Of a DNA stretch of 64,000 bases, positions 42,744 to 52,103 are shown piece by piece (the stretch's first letter is position 1; the number at the start of each line of letters is the position of its first letter). Both the position numbers and the translations under genes were made by a program. The stretch is from NCBI RefSeq assembly GCF_007197885.1, contig NZ_VKKG01000004.1:62001-126000 (forward strand). The letters are read 5' to 3'. Under the pieces are notes generated by a model. The model was not told where the DNA came from and did no database searches. It was given only the letters and a program-made list of their open reading frames with translations. Source of the DNA: Tessaracoccus rhinocerotis. Its GTDB lineage: Bacteria; Actinomycetota; Actinomycetes; Propionibacteriales; Propionibacteriaceae.

Positions 42744-42782
42744 CGACTCACCAGCCGGCAGTGTCCGGGCAAAGGACTCACC

Positions 42783-45215
42783 ATGACGCGTATTTCATTC
42801 AACGAAGGCTGGCAGGTCCAGCCGAAGATCAGCATCTTCACCAAGCTCTTCCAGCCAGCCGAAGATCAAGAGTTGGTCCGCCTGCCCCATGACGCCATGT
42901 TGGACATTCCACGTGTTCCGGACATGCAGGGTGGGCCCAGCACGGCGTACTTCCCCGGTGGCGCTGTCGAGTACCGCAACACCCTCGACCTGCCGGAGGA
43001 CTTTGACATCCGCCGGTACACGCTAGAGTTCCAAGGGGTGTACCGGGATGCGATGGTTTTCGTCAATGGCGCTTTCGCTGGACAGTGCCCCGGGGGTTAC
43101 ACGACCTTCCACGTCGCGCTCGACGCGTTCTTGCATGCCGGGACCAACCACATCCGCGTGGAGGCCAGAGCCCACCAGGATTCGCGGTGGTACTCCGGTC
43201 TTGGGATCCACCGCGACGTGGTGCTCATCGAGAGCGGACTGGTGCATCTGGCCGCCACGGGGCCCCGTGTCCGACCCGAGATCGTCGATGACTCCACAGC
43301 GATGATTGAGGTCATGGCCGACGTCCTCAATGAATCCACCACCACGCGGACTGTCCGTGTTGCCGTCGACCTGCTGGATGCCGACGCTGATGTCGTGGGC
43401 ACGGGGGCAGCCCCGGTCACCGTCCTGGCAGGGCAGTCCGTGGTCAGTCGCCAGCGCATCCCCGTCCACCGTGCCCGACGCTGGAGTGTCGAGAACCCGT
43501 ACCTCTACCGTGCCCGCGTCCGCATCCTGGATGCTGATGACGAGTGCGATGCCGTCGAGACGACCTTCGGGGTACGCACGGTTCAGGCCGATCCGATCCA
43601 CGGCCTGCGCATCAATGGAGAAGTGGTCAAGCTGCGTGGCGCCTGCGTGCACCATGACAATGGTGTGCTCGGCGCGGCAGCGCCCCGGGCGGCGGAGGAC
43701 CGCCGCATCCGGCTCCTCAAGGGTGCAGGATTCAACGCAATCCGAGCGGCCCACAACCCGTTGAGCCAGCGGATGTTGGATGCCTGCGACCGGCTGGGCA
43801 TGCTGGTCATGGATGAGGCCTTCGACATGTGGACGGACTCAAAGAGCAATTTCGACCAGTCGATCACCTTCCCCACGTGGTGGGAGAGTGACCTCGAAGC
43901 CATGGTCCATAAGGACTACAACCACCCGAGCGTCATCATGTACTCGATCGGTAACGAGGTCCTGGAGGCCGCGTCATCCCATGGCGCGCTCTGGGCCAGG
44001 AAACTGGCTGAGAAGGTACGCGGCCTGGACGACACGCGACTGGTCACCAATGGTGTGAGCGGCAATGTCGGCATCATCACTCAGCTGCTCACTGAGTTCC
44101 AGGAAAAGGCTGCCGTCATCCGGGAGCAGGGCAACGTCAACGACCTGGTGGCGGAACTGCATGACCTCCTTGACGAGGTGGCCGCGCCGGGTCTCATCAC
44201 GGGCATGACCGAGGAGATCCACTCGGTGGTGGACGTCGTGGGACACAACTATGACGATGACCGCTACGCCGGGGACCTCGAGCGGTTCCCGCACCGCGTC
44301 GTCGTGGGAACCGAGTCGCTGGCCCCGCGGATCGACCTCATCTGGGACCAGGTCATGGCACATCGCCACGTGATCGGCGACTTCACCTGGACTGGTTGGG
44401 ACTACATCGGGGAGGTGGGAATCGGCCGCGTCGACCACGTCCGGGACGACCAGACGGCGCCCGGCCCGCACCACCCCTGGCTGCTGGCGTGGTGTGGAGA
44501 CATCGACATCACTGGGTACCGCCGCCCGGCGTCCTACTTCCGGGAGATGGTGTTCGGGTTGCGTACTGAGCCGTACATCGCCGTCGCCCGTCCCGCGCAG
44601 CCCGGGACCAGGCCCATCGGCCTCAACTGGTCCTGGACGGACACCCTCGGCAGCTGGACCTTCGACGTCGAGGCTGGCACGCCGATGGAGGTGGAGGTCT
44701 ACAGCGATGCCTCTGAGGTGGAACTCTTCCTCAACGGTCGTTCCCTCGGAGTGGCTCCGGCAGGGTCCGCCCACCGTTACCGCGCCCGATTCGAGGTGGA
44801 CTACGAGCCGGGCGAACTCGTCGCCGTGGCACGGAGGGATGGGGTTGCGCAGGAGCGCACGACCTTGAAGTCAGCAGGTCCGGTGTCCTCGCTCCGGCTC
44901 CTGACGGACCGGCTGGAGCTCAAGGCGGCAGACGGTGCGTTGGGGTTCGTGGAAATTGAGTTGGTCGATGGACACGGAATCCTGTCCACGGCTGCTGACC
45001 GGCAGGTCAGGGTGAGAGTGGAGGGTGACGGTGAACTTGTAGCCCTCGGTAGCGCCAACCCGGTGCAGGACCCCGACTTCGGGGCGGCAGAGTGCCGGAC
45101 CTTCGAAGGCAGGGCAATGGCTGTGGTGCGTCCCACCGGTCCGGGGACGCTGAGGGTTCGTGTGTCGACCGACGGCCTCCCGGGGCATGTCATCGATCTC
45201 CACGTCGAAGCCTGA
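42783..45215 (+). CDS. GH2 beta-glycosidase
   Basis: An 810-residue GH2 enzyme with the sugar-binding jelly roll (ISFNEGWQVQPKI..., GAVEYRNTLDLP, RDAMVFVNGAFAG), immunoglobulin-like domain and catalytic barrel. The acid/base Glu lies in MYSIGNEVLEAASS and the nucleophile Glu in VVVGTESLAPRIDL; the conserved LRGACVHHDNGVLG and IRAAHNPLSQRMLDACD blocks precede them. C-terminal domains (DUF4982-like and an Ig-like segment) complete the protein. AAGGACTCACC precedes the ATG. Specificity could be beta-galactosidase, beta-glucuronidase or other; it is the last gene of the importer operon. Confidence 0.9.
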   Translation: MTRISFNEGWQVQPKISIFTKLFQPAEDQELVRLPHDAMLDIPRVPDMQGGPSTAYFPGGAVEYRNTLDLPEDFDIRRYTLEFQGVYRDAMVFVNGAFAGQCPGGYTTFHVALDAFLHAGTNHIRVEARAHQDSRWYSGLGIHRDVVLIESGLVHLAATGPRVRPEIVDDSTAMIEVMADVLNESTTTRTVRVAVDLLDADADVVGTGAAPVTVLAGQSVVSRQRIPVHRARRWSVENPYLYRARVRILDADDECDAVETTFGVRTVQADPIHGLRINGEVVKLRGACVHHDNGVLGAAAPRAAEDRRIRLLKGAGFNAIRAAHNPLSQRMLDACDRLGMLVMDEAFDMWTDSKSNFDQSITFPTWWESDLEAMVHKDYNHPSVIMYSIGNEVLEAASSHGALWARKLAEKVRGLDDTRLVTNGVSGNVGIITQLLTEFQEKAAVIREQGNVNDLVAELHDLLDEVAAPGLITGMTEEIHSVVDVVGHNYDDDRYAGDLERFPHRVVVGTESLAPRIDLIWDQVMAHRHVIGDFTWTGWDYIGEVGIGRVDHVRDDQTAPGPHHPWLLAWCGDIDITGYRRPASYFREMVFGLRTEPYIAVARPAQPGTRPIGLNWSWTDTLGSWTFDVEAGTPMEVEVYSDASEVELFLNGRSLGVAPAGSAHRYRARFEVDYEPGELVAVARRDGVAQERTTLKSAGPVSSLRLLTDRLELKAADGALGFVEIELVDGHGILSTAADRQVRVRVEGDGELVALGSANPVQDPDFGAAECRTFEGRAMAVVRPTGPGTLRVRVSTDGLPGHVIDLHVEA

Positions 45216-45260
45216 TCGGCACGGGTGGCGGGGGCGGCTTGGCCGCAGGCTACGGGATCC

Positions 45261-45304
45261 TTGCCGGTTCCTGCCATCCCCCGTAGGCTGCCATAGAACG
45301 TTCT
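45261..45304 (+). promoter_or_regulatory. promoter and AGAACGTTCT operator of the second GH3 gene
   Basis: TTGCCG (45261-45266) and TAGGCT (45284-45289), 17 bp apart, lead to the perfect palindrome AGAACGTTCT (45295-45304). It matches the AACGTT-core sites of the island LacI regulon. No clear second site lies 14 bp away. Confidence 0.68.
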
Positions 45305-45382
45305 CTAGAGTTCAGAAGTCCGGCGCCCGATCGTCCGGCACGCGGGAAACTCCGCGTCCAGGCCATCGATGAGGAGCGCCCC

Positions 45383-47791
45383 ATGCCACACCACAGCGAC
45401 CCCGCCCTGCCGCCGAAGGTCCGTGCTGACCTGCTCCTCCGGGAGTTGACGCCTGAGCAGAAGTTGGCCCAGGTGTCCTGCTACATGCCGACTGATATCG
45501 CTGACACGAGCGATTTCCTGTCCCGCCATCCCCACGGCGTCGGTCATGTGTCCACTCTGGAGGTGAGGCGGGCGACCTCGCTCGCTGACGTGGTCGACTT
45601 CCAGAGGCACCTGCAGGAGGTCGTGATGAAGGCCAGCGGTCACGGCATCCCAGCCACCTTCCACATGGAGGGTCTGTCCGGCGCGTATCTGCCCGGCGCC
45701 ACGAGCTTCCCATCCGGGATCGCCCGAGCCTCCTCGTGGGATCCGGATCTCGAGCGGGACGTTGGACGTATTGTCTCCCGGCAGGAGCGGTCTGTTGGCA
45801 TCACCCAGACCTTCGCCCCGGTGCTGGATGTGGGACGGGACCCACGCATGGGCCGACACGGGGAGACCTACGGCGAGGACCCCACTCTTGCCGCAGCCCT
45901 TGGTGTCGCCTTCACCCAGGGCATCCAGGAGCAGACGGATGAGGGTCTGCGCTCCGACGCAGTCGCAAAGCACTTCCTCGGCTTCCATCACAGCGAAGGT
46001 GGCATCCACGGCGCCCATTGCAACATTCCGGACAGGCTCCTCCTCGAGGTGTATGGCAAGCCCTTCCAGGCCGCCATCAGCCTCGCCGGACTACGGGGAA
46101 TCATGCCGTGTTACGGCTCGATCGGGGGAGAGCCCGTGTCTGCGTCCCGACACTTCCTGACCGAGATGCTGCGCGGAGAGATGGGCTTCGACGGCCTCGT
46201 GGTCTCCGACTACGGCGCAATCGGGAACCTCCACTCCGTCCAGCGGGTCGCCGAGTCATTCGCACATGCCGGTCTGGCCGCGATGACCGCTGGCCTCGAT
46301 GTCGAACTCCATTTCCCGCAGGGTTTCAACAGGACACTCCTGGGGTGGTTCACCGATGGCACGGCGGATCCCGCGATCCTCGACCAGGCGGTGGCGCGGG
46401 TTCTGGAATCCAAGTTCCGTATGGGGATTTTCGATCAACCGTTGGCCTGCGAAGCCAGTCCGAGTCTCTCCACGCCCGCGGACAGGGCGGTCAGCCTCCG
46501 TGCGGCAAGGGAATCGCTGGTCCTCCTCAAGAACGAGGGCGTCCTGCCGCTGGACCAAGCAACGCCGACGGTGGCCGTCATCGGCTGTCATGCGGTGAAC
46601 CCCCGCTTCTTCTTCGGCGGCTACAGCCATGTGTCCATGGTGGAAGGAGCTCTAGCGGCGCGGGCCTCCATGGCAGGGATGACGACGGGCGATGGCCATA
46701 CCGATGTTTCCGACTCCATGGTGCCTGGCACGCAAATCCAGTCTGATGGGGGGCCCGAGTTTGAAGGAATCCTTGACTGGCAGCACCCAGGGATTCACAG
46801 TCTCGTCGATGAGTTGCGTCTGCGGATGCCGGCCGCCGCGGTCGACTGGGCCTTTGGCTACCCGATCGCCGGTGCCGACGAGTCGGGACACGCGGAGGCT
46901 CTGGAGGTGGCAGGACGCGCTGACGTGGTGATCCTGACTCTCGGAGGCAAGCACGGCACTTCCTCCATTGCGACGATGGGTGAGGGCATCGACGCCACAA
47001 ACATCAACCTGCCGCCATGTCAGGAACAACTGATCGGCAAGCTCGCGACGCTGGGAAAGCCCATGGTGGGGGTTCATCTGGATGGGCGCCCTATCTCGAG
47101 CGATGCGGCGGAACTGTATCTGGATGCGTTGGTGGAGGCGTGGAACCCCGCCGAGTCGGGTGCGGAGGCCCTGGTGGACCTCCTGCTGGGCGACATCAAC
47201 CCCAGTGGCCGTCTCCCGGTGAGCGTCGCCCAGAACGCCGGTCAGGTCCCCATCTACTACAACCATCCGAACGGGTCTGCGTGGCACCAGGGCGCGAGCA
47301 TCGGCTTCCCTGAGTACGTCGACTCCCCGCACACGCCACGCTTCCCCTTCGGTCATGGACTCAGCTACACCGAGTTCTCCTATGCTGACCTCGAGGTGTC
47401 GGCTGACGCGATCCCTGCTTCCGGACGCGTGGAGGTCTCCCTGACCGTGACCAACACGGGGGAACGGGACGGAAGCGATGTGGTGCAGCTCTATGTGCGG
47501 GACGTGTTCGCCTCCCTGTCGCGCCCAGTCCTGGAGCTGGCTGGGTTCCAGCGGGTGGAACTGGCTGCCGGTGCCTCTGCGAGGGTGCACTTCACACTGG
47601 AGGCCAGTCAGTTGGCCTTCCTCGACCACCACATGAAATGGTTCGTCGAAGCGGGTGACTTCGATGTCATGGTGGGGGCCTCGTCCCGGGACCTTCGACT
47701 CGCCGACACTTTCACGGTCACCAACAGCAGCCATGTCGAGGGCCGGACGCGAGCTTTCGTGGCTGCGTCCGGCGCCTCGCCTGTGGCATGA
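45383..47791 (+). CDS. GH3 beta-glycosidase, second of two in the island
   Basis: An 802-residue GH3 enzyme, only distantly like its neighbour at 38.9 kb. Barrel motifs: FAPVLDVGRDPRMGRHGETYGEDP, VAKHFLGFHHSEGG and the nucleophile Asp in LVVSDYGAIGNL. The middle domain has VIGCHAVNPRFFFGGYSHV, and FGHGLSYTEFSYADLEVS opens the fibronectin-like C-terminus. It has its own LacI-type promoter and converges with the minus-strand DUF5060 gene, ending only 24 bases from it. No signal peptide. Substrate unknown; a xylosidase/glucosidase role is plausible. Confidence 0.9.
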   Translation: MPHHSDPALPPKVRADLLLRELTPEQKLAQVSCYMPTDIADTSDFLSRHPHGVGHVSTLEVRRATSLADVVDFQRHLQEVVMKASGHGIPATFHMEGLSGAYLPGATSFPSGIARASSWDPDLERDVGRIVSRQERSVGITQTFAPVLDVGRDPRMGRHGETYGEDPTLAAALGVAFTQGIQEQTDEGLRSDAVAKHFLGFHHSEGGIHGAHCNIPDRLLLEVYGKPFQAAISLAGLRGIMPCYGSIGGEPVSASRHFLTEMLRGEMGFDGLVVSDYGAIGNLHSVQRVAESFAHAGLAAMTAGLDVELHFPQGFNRTLLGWFTDGTADPAILDQAVARVLESKFRMGIFDQPLACEASPSLSTPADRAVSLRAARESLVLLKNEGVLPLDQATPTVAVIGCHAVNPRFFFGGYSHVSMVEGALAARASMAGMTTGDGHTDVSDSMVPGTQIQSDGGPEFEGILDWQHPGIHSLVDELRLRMPAAAVDWAFGYPIAGADESGHAEALEVAGRADVVILTLGGKHGTSSIATMGEGIDATNINLPPCQEQLIGKLATLGKPMVGVHLDGRPISSDAAELYLDALVEAWNPAESGAEALVDLLLGDINPSGRLPVSVAQNAGQVPIYYNHPNGSAWHQGASIGFPEYVDSPHTPRFPFGHGLSYTEFSYADLEVSADAIPASGRVEVSLTVTNTGERDGSDVVQLYVRDVFASLSRPVLELAGFQRVELAAGASARVHFTLEASQLAFLDHHMKWFVEAGDFDVMVGASSRDLRLADTFTVTNSSHVEGRTRAFVAASGASPVA

Positions 47792-47815
47792 GCTACTACT
47801 GAGGGACTACCTGTT

Positions 47816-49552
47816 TCAGTCGATCGTGGTGAGCCGGATGGCCATCCAGGGGCGCGCGGGCAGGTCCACCCGGACCTTGCCGGTGTGCTCACCCGGCACT
47901 GCAGTGATGCTCATCGCCCAGGTGTCGATGACGTCGATCCGGCTTGAGCGGCCCTCCGGGATGACGAGATCGCGGAACAGTGGGCGATGTTGGCCGAAGT
48001 AGTGCACTTCGTACTGGTCGGCGACGCCCCCGACGAGTGCGTCGAAGGGGCCCGGCAGCGGCTCGATGCGGCCGGTCGGGGACGCTTCGCAGATCTCGGA
48101 CAGGAATCTGATCCGGGCGGGGGCTTCGCCGCGGAGGGAACCCCCCTTGGCCCAGAAGATGATCTCCTCGGGGTTCCAGAAGGTCTCGCCATGAGTGGCA
48201 TAGCCACCCGCGAGCGTGGTCTCCCAGAACTGCTGCGTCACGGCTTCGGCCGTGAGGTTGCCCCAACCCTGATCGAGGTCGCCTTCGTAGCCGAACTCGT
48301 CGACGACGACCGGCTTGCCCCAGCGGTGGCGCCACTGGCCGACCTTCTTTCCCAGGAGTTCCCCGTACTGGAGTGAGCAGTGCGTGGCCCAGGGTGACGA
48401 GTAGTCCCACAGATAGGTCCAGTTGTGGATGGACAGGAGGTGCCCGACGTGGTCCTCCTCGGCGATGATCGCCGCGATGCGGTCCCAGTCGGCATCCGTC
48501 TTCGAGTGGAGAAGGTCGTACTCGTTGGCCAAGGACCACCAGACGTTGGGGAAGGCGCTGAGCCGGCGCGTGAGGTATCTCAGGTAGCGCTCGTCGATGG
48601 CCGCGCTCCGCGTGGCGAAGCCCCAGCGATCATAGGGGTGGAAGAGGATGAGGTCGGCCTGGATGCCCAGTCCCTCGAGCTGCTGGATCCGACGTTCCAG
48701 GTCCTGCCAGTAGGACGGATCGAATCGCGTGAAATCAAAGGTGCCCTCCTCCCTCCGGCTCCATGCGAAGTTCAGTGGCTCGTTGCTGTTGTAGATGAAG
48801 TCCTTGGGGAAGATGCCCATGCGGACCTTGTTGAACGGTGCCGCGGCGAGCGAGCGGAGGGTCTCGTCGGCCAGCTCATCGCCTTGGTGGGTCCAGGCGT
48901 AAGCAGTGGTGCCGACGGGACGGAACGGCTGTCCGTTGGCATGGGCGAAGTGGAACTTGTCGCTGACCCGGACCGGCCCGGGACGTTCCGACGCGGCCAC
49001 CGAGAACGAGCCGACGACACCGTCGAGCGAGCGCGCGTTGGACCGGGTGGAGAACGTCCAGTCCCCGGTCGTGGGGGCGAGGAACCGGATGACGTATCGG
49101 CCCTCGCCGTCGTAGAAGCCGCCGACCGTGATGGTGGTGTGGCCCTGCGTGAAGTCAGAGTGCAGTTCGACGTCCGTGAACGGATTGCCGTGCGACGGGC
49201 CCTCCAGAACGACCTCGGCCATGCGGTGAAGTTCTGCACCCGAGGGAAGGTGGAGGATGGCGCTACCAGCGGCCACATCGTCGCCCTCGTAGTCAGGGCG
49301 ACATCCGGGGGCGGCCTCATCAGGTTCGGTTGGAGTGGTGTCCTCGATCTTGGCCAGGCGGTCCATGATGGTGGGAATCCGTGAGTCGTGCTCGCCGAGG
49401 GCGAGTCCCAGCACCCACTCGACGGGAAAGGCGCTCCATTGCTGCAGCGTGGGTGAGTTCTCCAGCTCCGGGGCCGCGCTGGCGAGCACTTGCCATGCCT
49501 CGGGATTCTCCAGAACGGCGGATGTGAGGGAACGCTTGTGGAACATGACCAT
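47816..49552 (-). CDS. DUF5060/DUF4038 (apiosidase-like)/DUF5605 glycosidase
   Basis: A 578-residue predicted intracellular glycoside hydrolase. An acidic leader (residues 1-110) includes a DUF-like helical region; then comes a DUF5060 beta domain (VVLEGPSHGNPFTDVELHSDF, GGFYDGEGRYVIRFLAPTTGDW), then an apiosidase-like TIM barrel: VSDKFHFAHANGQPFRPVGT, FNKVRMGIFPKDFIYN, NVWWSLANEYD (a likely catalytic Glu in NEYD) and PVVVDEFGYEGDLDQ (likely nucleophile Glu), ending with a DUF5605-type beta domain. The ATG at 49552 is chosen because CTGGAGATC precedes it; upstream codons run through the operator. The barrel family includes GH140 apiosidases, and an apiose-type pathway lies 20 kb away, so apiosidase activity is a reasonable hypothesis, not a proof. 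Confidence 0.75.
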   Translation of the reverse strand: MVMFHKRSLTSAVLENPEAWQVLASAAPELENSPTLQQWSAFPVEWVLGLALGEHDSRIPTIMDRLAKIEDTTPTEPDEAAPGCRPDYEGDDVAAGSAILHLPSGAELHRMAEVVLEGPSHGNPFTDVELHSDFTQGHTTITVGGFYDGEGRYVIRFLAPTTGDWTFSTRSNARSLDGVVGSFSVAASERPGPVRVSDKFHFAHANGQPFRPVGTTAYAWTHQGDELADETLRSLAAAPFNKVRMGIFPKDFIYNSNEPLNFAWSRREEGTFDFTRFDPSYWQDLERRIQQLEGLGIQADLILFHPYDRWGFATRSAAIDERYLRYLTRRLSAFPNVWWSLANEYDLLHSKTDADWDRIAAIIAEEDHVGHLLSIHNWTYLWDYSSPWATHCSLQYGELLGKKVGQWRHRWGKPVVVDEFGYEGDLDQGWGNLTAEAVTQQFWETTLAGGYATHGETFWNPEEIIFWAKGGSLRGEAPARIRFLSEICEASPTGRIEPLPGPFDALVGGVADQYEVHYFGQHRPLFRDLVIPEGRSSRIDVIDTWAMSITAVPGEHTGKVRVDLPARPWMAIRLTTID

Positions 49553-49608
49553 CGTGATCTCCAGTGATGTGGGGTTCGCGCACAGGTGCGCAACGAGCTT
49601 GACCCGAC

Positions 49609-49629
49609 TATAGTGTAAAACGTTCTCCA
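49609..49629. promoter_or_regulatory. operator in the divergent region between glycosidase and LacI genes
   Basis: AAAACGTTCTCC (49617-49628) carries the AACGTT core of the island operators. It adjoins a palindromic ACTATAGT, a possible -10 in either direction. The site lies between the divergent DUF5060 and LacI genes and could control both. Confidence 0.6.
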
Positions 49630-49711
49630 TCGGCCAGTGCCCATGGGGGCCGTCGACATGATCCAACATGGCAGAAGGAGGTCTTCGCATGAAGACACGG
49701 AAGGAGCAGGC

Positions 49712-50755
49712 GTGAGCTCGAGTCCAGAAGCACTGGGTCGGCGGCGGCGCGTGACCATTGTTGATGTGGCCAAGCACGCCGGTGTGTCCACGGCGTCCGC
49801 TTCGAAAGTACTGCGCAACGCGTACGGCGCGAGCGAGGCCATGCGGGAGAAGGTGCGTGCTTCCATGGAGGAACTCGGGTACCGGCCCCATGGCCCGGCC
49901 CGGGGCATGCGTGGCCGGACGTACACGATCGGGGTCCTGGTCTCGGACATCGACAACCCATTCTTCAGTTTGCTGGCCGATGGGGTGTCCAGTGTCATCC
50001 GGGCCCACTCCTATGAGCTACTGCTGTCTCCCGCGGGGTTCACCCGCTCCGGACAGAGGAACGTCAAGGATGCGTTGATCGACCACCAGATGGACGGGCT
50101 TGTCCTTGTGTCCCCTCTCATGAGTTCCGAGGAACTGGAGGAGACCGCGCGTGACATCCCGCTCTGCGTCGTCGGCCACCACAGTGACAGCGACCTGTTC
50201 GACAGTGTGGCCGGTGACGATGAGCTGGGTGCTTCTTTGGTTGTGGACCACCTCGTTGAGCTCGGTCACGAACGTATCGCCTTCGTCATGAACCATGACG
50301 GGCGCATGGACCCGGCCCGTCCGGAGTACCACCGCCTCGCCGGGTACCGGGCCGCCATGGAGCGACACGGTCTGACGGACCAGGCCGCGGTGTTGGATGC
50401 ATCCTGGAGCTTTGAGGGTGGGGTCACGGCGGCCCGGCTCGTCGATGAGCTCCCCGTTCAGCCGACGGCCGTCCATGCGGGGGCGGACATAGTCGCCCTG
50501 GCCATGATGAACGAACTCTGGCGGCAGGAGCGCTTCATCCCGGAGGCCTACTCCCTGGCTGGGTATGACAACTCCAGGACGTCGGCCTTGGGGCCGATTC
50601 GTCTCACGACGGTCGATCAGTCCGGTCGTCAGATGGGTGAGACGGTTGGACGGCTGCTCGTCGAGCGAATCGAGGGGCGGACCGATTCCCGGCACGAGTT
50701 GATGGAACCGACGCTGATGGCGCGGTCCACCACCGTGGCGCCGAGGGGCGAGTGA
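49712..50755 (+). CDS. LacI-family regulator of the island genes
   Basis: A 347-residue repressor with HTH VTIVDVAKHAGVSTASASKVL and the DNA-minor-groove hinge GYRPHGPARGMRGRTYTIGVL, then the effector domain (IDNPFFSLLADGVSSVIRAH, MDGLVLVSPL, GYDNSRTSALGPIRLTTV). GTG 49712 is preferred because AAGGAGCAGG precedes it and places the HTH near residue 14; the frame is open further up. Since AACGTT-type operators lie before the importer, GH3, DUF5060 and secreted hydrolase genes and before itself, it probably controls the island. Effector unknown. Confidence 0.9.
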   Translation: MSSSPEALGRRRRVTIVDVAKHAGVSTASASKVLRNAYGASEAMREKVRASMEELGYRPHGPARGMRGRTYTIGVLVSDIDNPFFSLLADGVSSVIRAHSYELLLSPAGFTRSGQRNVKDALIDHQMDGLVLVSPLMSSEELEETARDIPLCVVGHHSDSDLFDSVAGDDELGASLVVDHLVELGHERIAFVMNHDGRMDPARPEYHRLAGYRAAMERHGLTDQAAVLDASWSFEGGVTAARLVDELPVQPTAVHAGADIVALAMMNELWRQERFIPEAYSLAGYDNSRTSALGPIRLTTVDQSGRQMGETVGRLLVERIEGRTDSRHELMEPTLMARSTTVAPRGE

Positions 50756-50853
50756 CTGCTGGTCGCTGGTAGCGTTTCGCATTGGATAGCCGGTCTACGC
50801 CGACCCCGGGAGATCCTCACCTCCCACGAATGTTCGGCGCAGGAGATTTGCGT

Positions 50854-52098
50854 ATGGCTTCCACTCATGTCCCCTCGGAGCGCACCTCGAGCGTTCCGCC
50901 GGGGCGGCTCATTGTGATGTTGGGCCTGTTGTCCATCCTTGGCCCCCTCACGATTGACCTCTATCTTCCGGCCTTTCCCCAGATCGAGAACGAACTGGCC
51001 ACGACGCCGTTTGCCGTCCAGCTCACGCTGAGCGGTGCCACGCTGGGCTTCGCACTCGGGCAACTGGTGGTGGGGCCGTGGAGTGACTCCATCGGTCGAC
51101 GGCTACCGCTGCTCATCGGAACGGGAGTGCATGTGGCGGCCAGTGTGGCAATCGCGGCATCGCCCGATATCGAGTGGCTGATCGTGTTGCGCGTCCTCCA
51201 GGGGGCCGGCTCGTCTGGCGCTGGTGTGGTGGCCATGGCCATGATCCGGGACGTCGCCGAGGGCAGCTCCCTCATCAAGGGCCTGGCTCGGGTTGCGCTG
51301 TTCAGCGGCACGGCCCCCATCGTCGCGCCCTTCCTTGGCGCCCAACTCATGCACCTGTTCAGCTGGCGTGGGATCTTTGTTGTTGTCGCCGCCTACGGGG
51401 GTGTGGTGCTCGTGCTGGCTGCCGCCTTCATTCCTGAGACGCTCTCGCCGGAGAGGCGCCTCGGGGGGCGTGGCCGAGGCAGGGTGCTGCGCAGTTACCG
51501 CTTGTTGCTGAGGGACCGGTCCTTCGTCGGTGTGGCTCTGGTCGGGGGGATGATGGTGTCGTCGGTTTTCGCCTACCTCTCCACGTCGTCGTTCATGTTC
51601 CAGCAGGCCTTCGGTTTGGCGCCACAGACGTATGGACTGATCTCGGGGATCAACGGATTGATGTTTGTGGTGGGGACGCAGGTGTCCGCGGCGCTGGCTG
51701 TGCGGCAGGGCCCTCATCGCGTCCTGGCGATGATCCTCCTGGGCATGGTGCTGATCCCCGCCGCGCTCATCCTGCTCTCGTGGGTCTGGCCAGGTCTGGC
51801 TGGCGTCGTCATCGCGATGGCTCTCTTCCTGCTGCTTGCAGGGGGATGCGGGCCCTGTCTCTCGGCCCTCGGGCTGGCGGAGCACGGTGAGCGCGCAGGG
51901 ACGGCAGCCGCTCTTCTGGGGGCCGCCAACTTCGGTCTGGCGGGAGTGGCGTCGCCCGTGGTTGGGCTGCTGGGTGTCACATCGTTTGCACCGTTGGGGG
52001 CCGTGATGGCGGCGGCGATGCTTCTGGCGAACCTGGCGTTCTGGTTCATGATCGCACCGCGCCGTAGGCGTCCGGGCGGCCAGGCGCTTGACCGATAG
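50854..52098 (+). CDS. Bcr/CflA-like MFS transporter
   Basis: A 414-residue major facilitator protein with twelve predicted membrane helices. The pattern LGLLSILGPLTIDLYLPAFP, LTLSGATLGFALGQLVVGPWSDSIGRR (the conserved MFS loop 2-3 motif) and RVLQGAGSSGAGVVAMAMIRD belongs to the drug-H+ antiporter 12-TMS (Bcr/CflA) group. AGGAGATTTG leads to ATG 50854; the frame opens further up without a site. It may export a toxic aglycone freed by the glycosidases, or a drug. It is the only MFS protein in the window and follows the LacI gene. Confidence 0.86.
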   Translation: MASTHVPSERTSSVPPGRLIVMLGLLSILGPLTIDLYLPAFPQIENELATTPFAVQLTLSGATLGFALGQLVVGPWSDSIGRRLPLLIGTGVHVAASVAIAASPDIEWLIVLRVLQGAGSSGAGVVAMAMIRDVAEGSSLIKGLARVALFSGTAPIVAPFLGAQLMHLFSWRGIFVVVAAYGGVVLVLAAAFIPETLSPERRLGGRGRGRVLRSYRLLLRDRSFVGVALVGGMMVSSVFAYLSTSSFMFQQAFGLAPQTYGLISGINGLMFVVGTQVSAALAVRQGPHRVLAMILLGMVLIPAALILLSWVWPGLAGVVIAMALFLLLAGGCGPCLSALGLAEHGERAGTAAALLGAANFGLAGVASPVVGLLGVTSFAPLGAVMAAAMLLANLAFWFMIAPRRRRPGGQALDR

Positions 52099-52103
52099 AG
52101 AAC

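Noticed and set aside
45383-47791. Second GH3 as a recent duplicate of the first
   Set aside because: The two proteins differ throughout apart from family motifs, so they are old paralogues or separate acquisitions.
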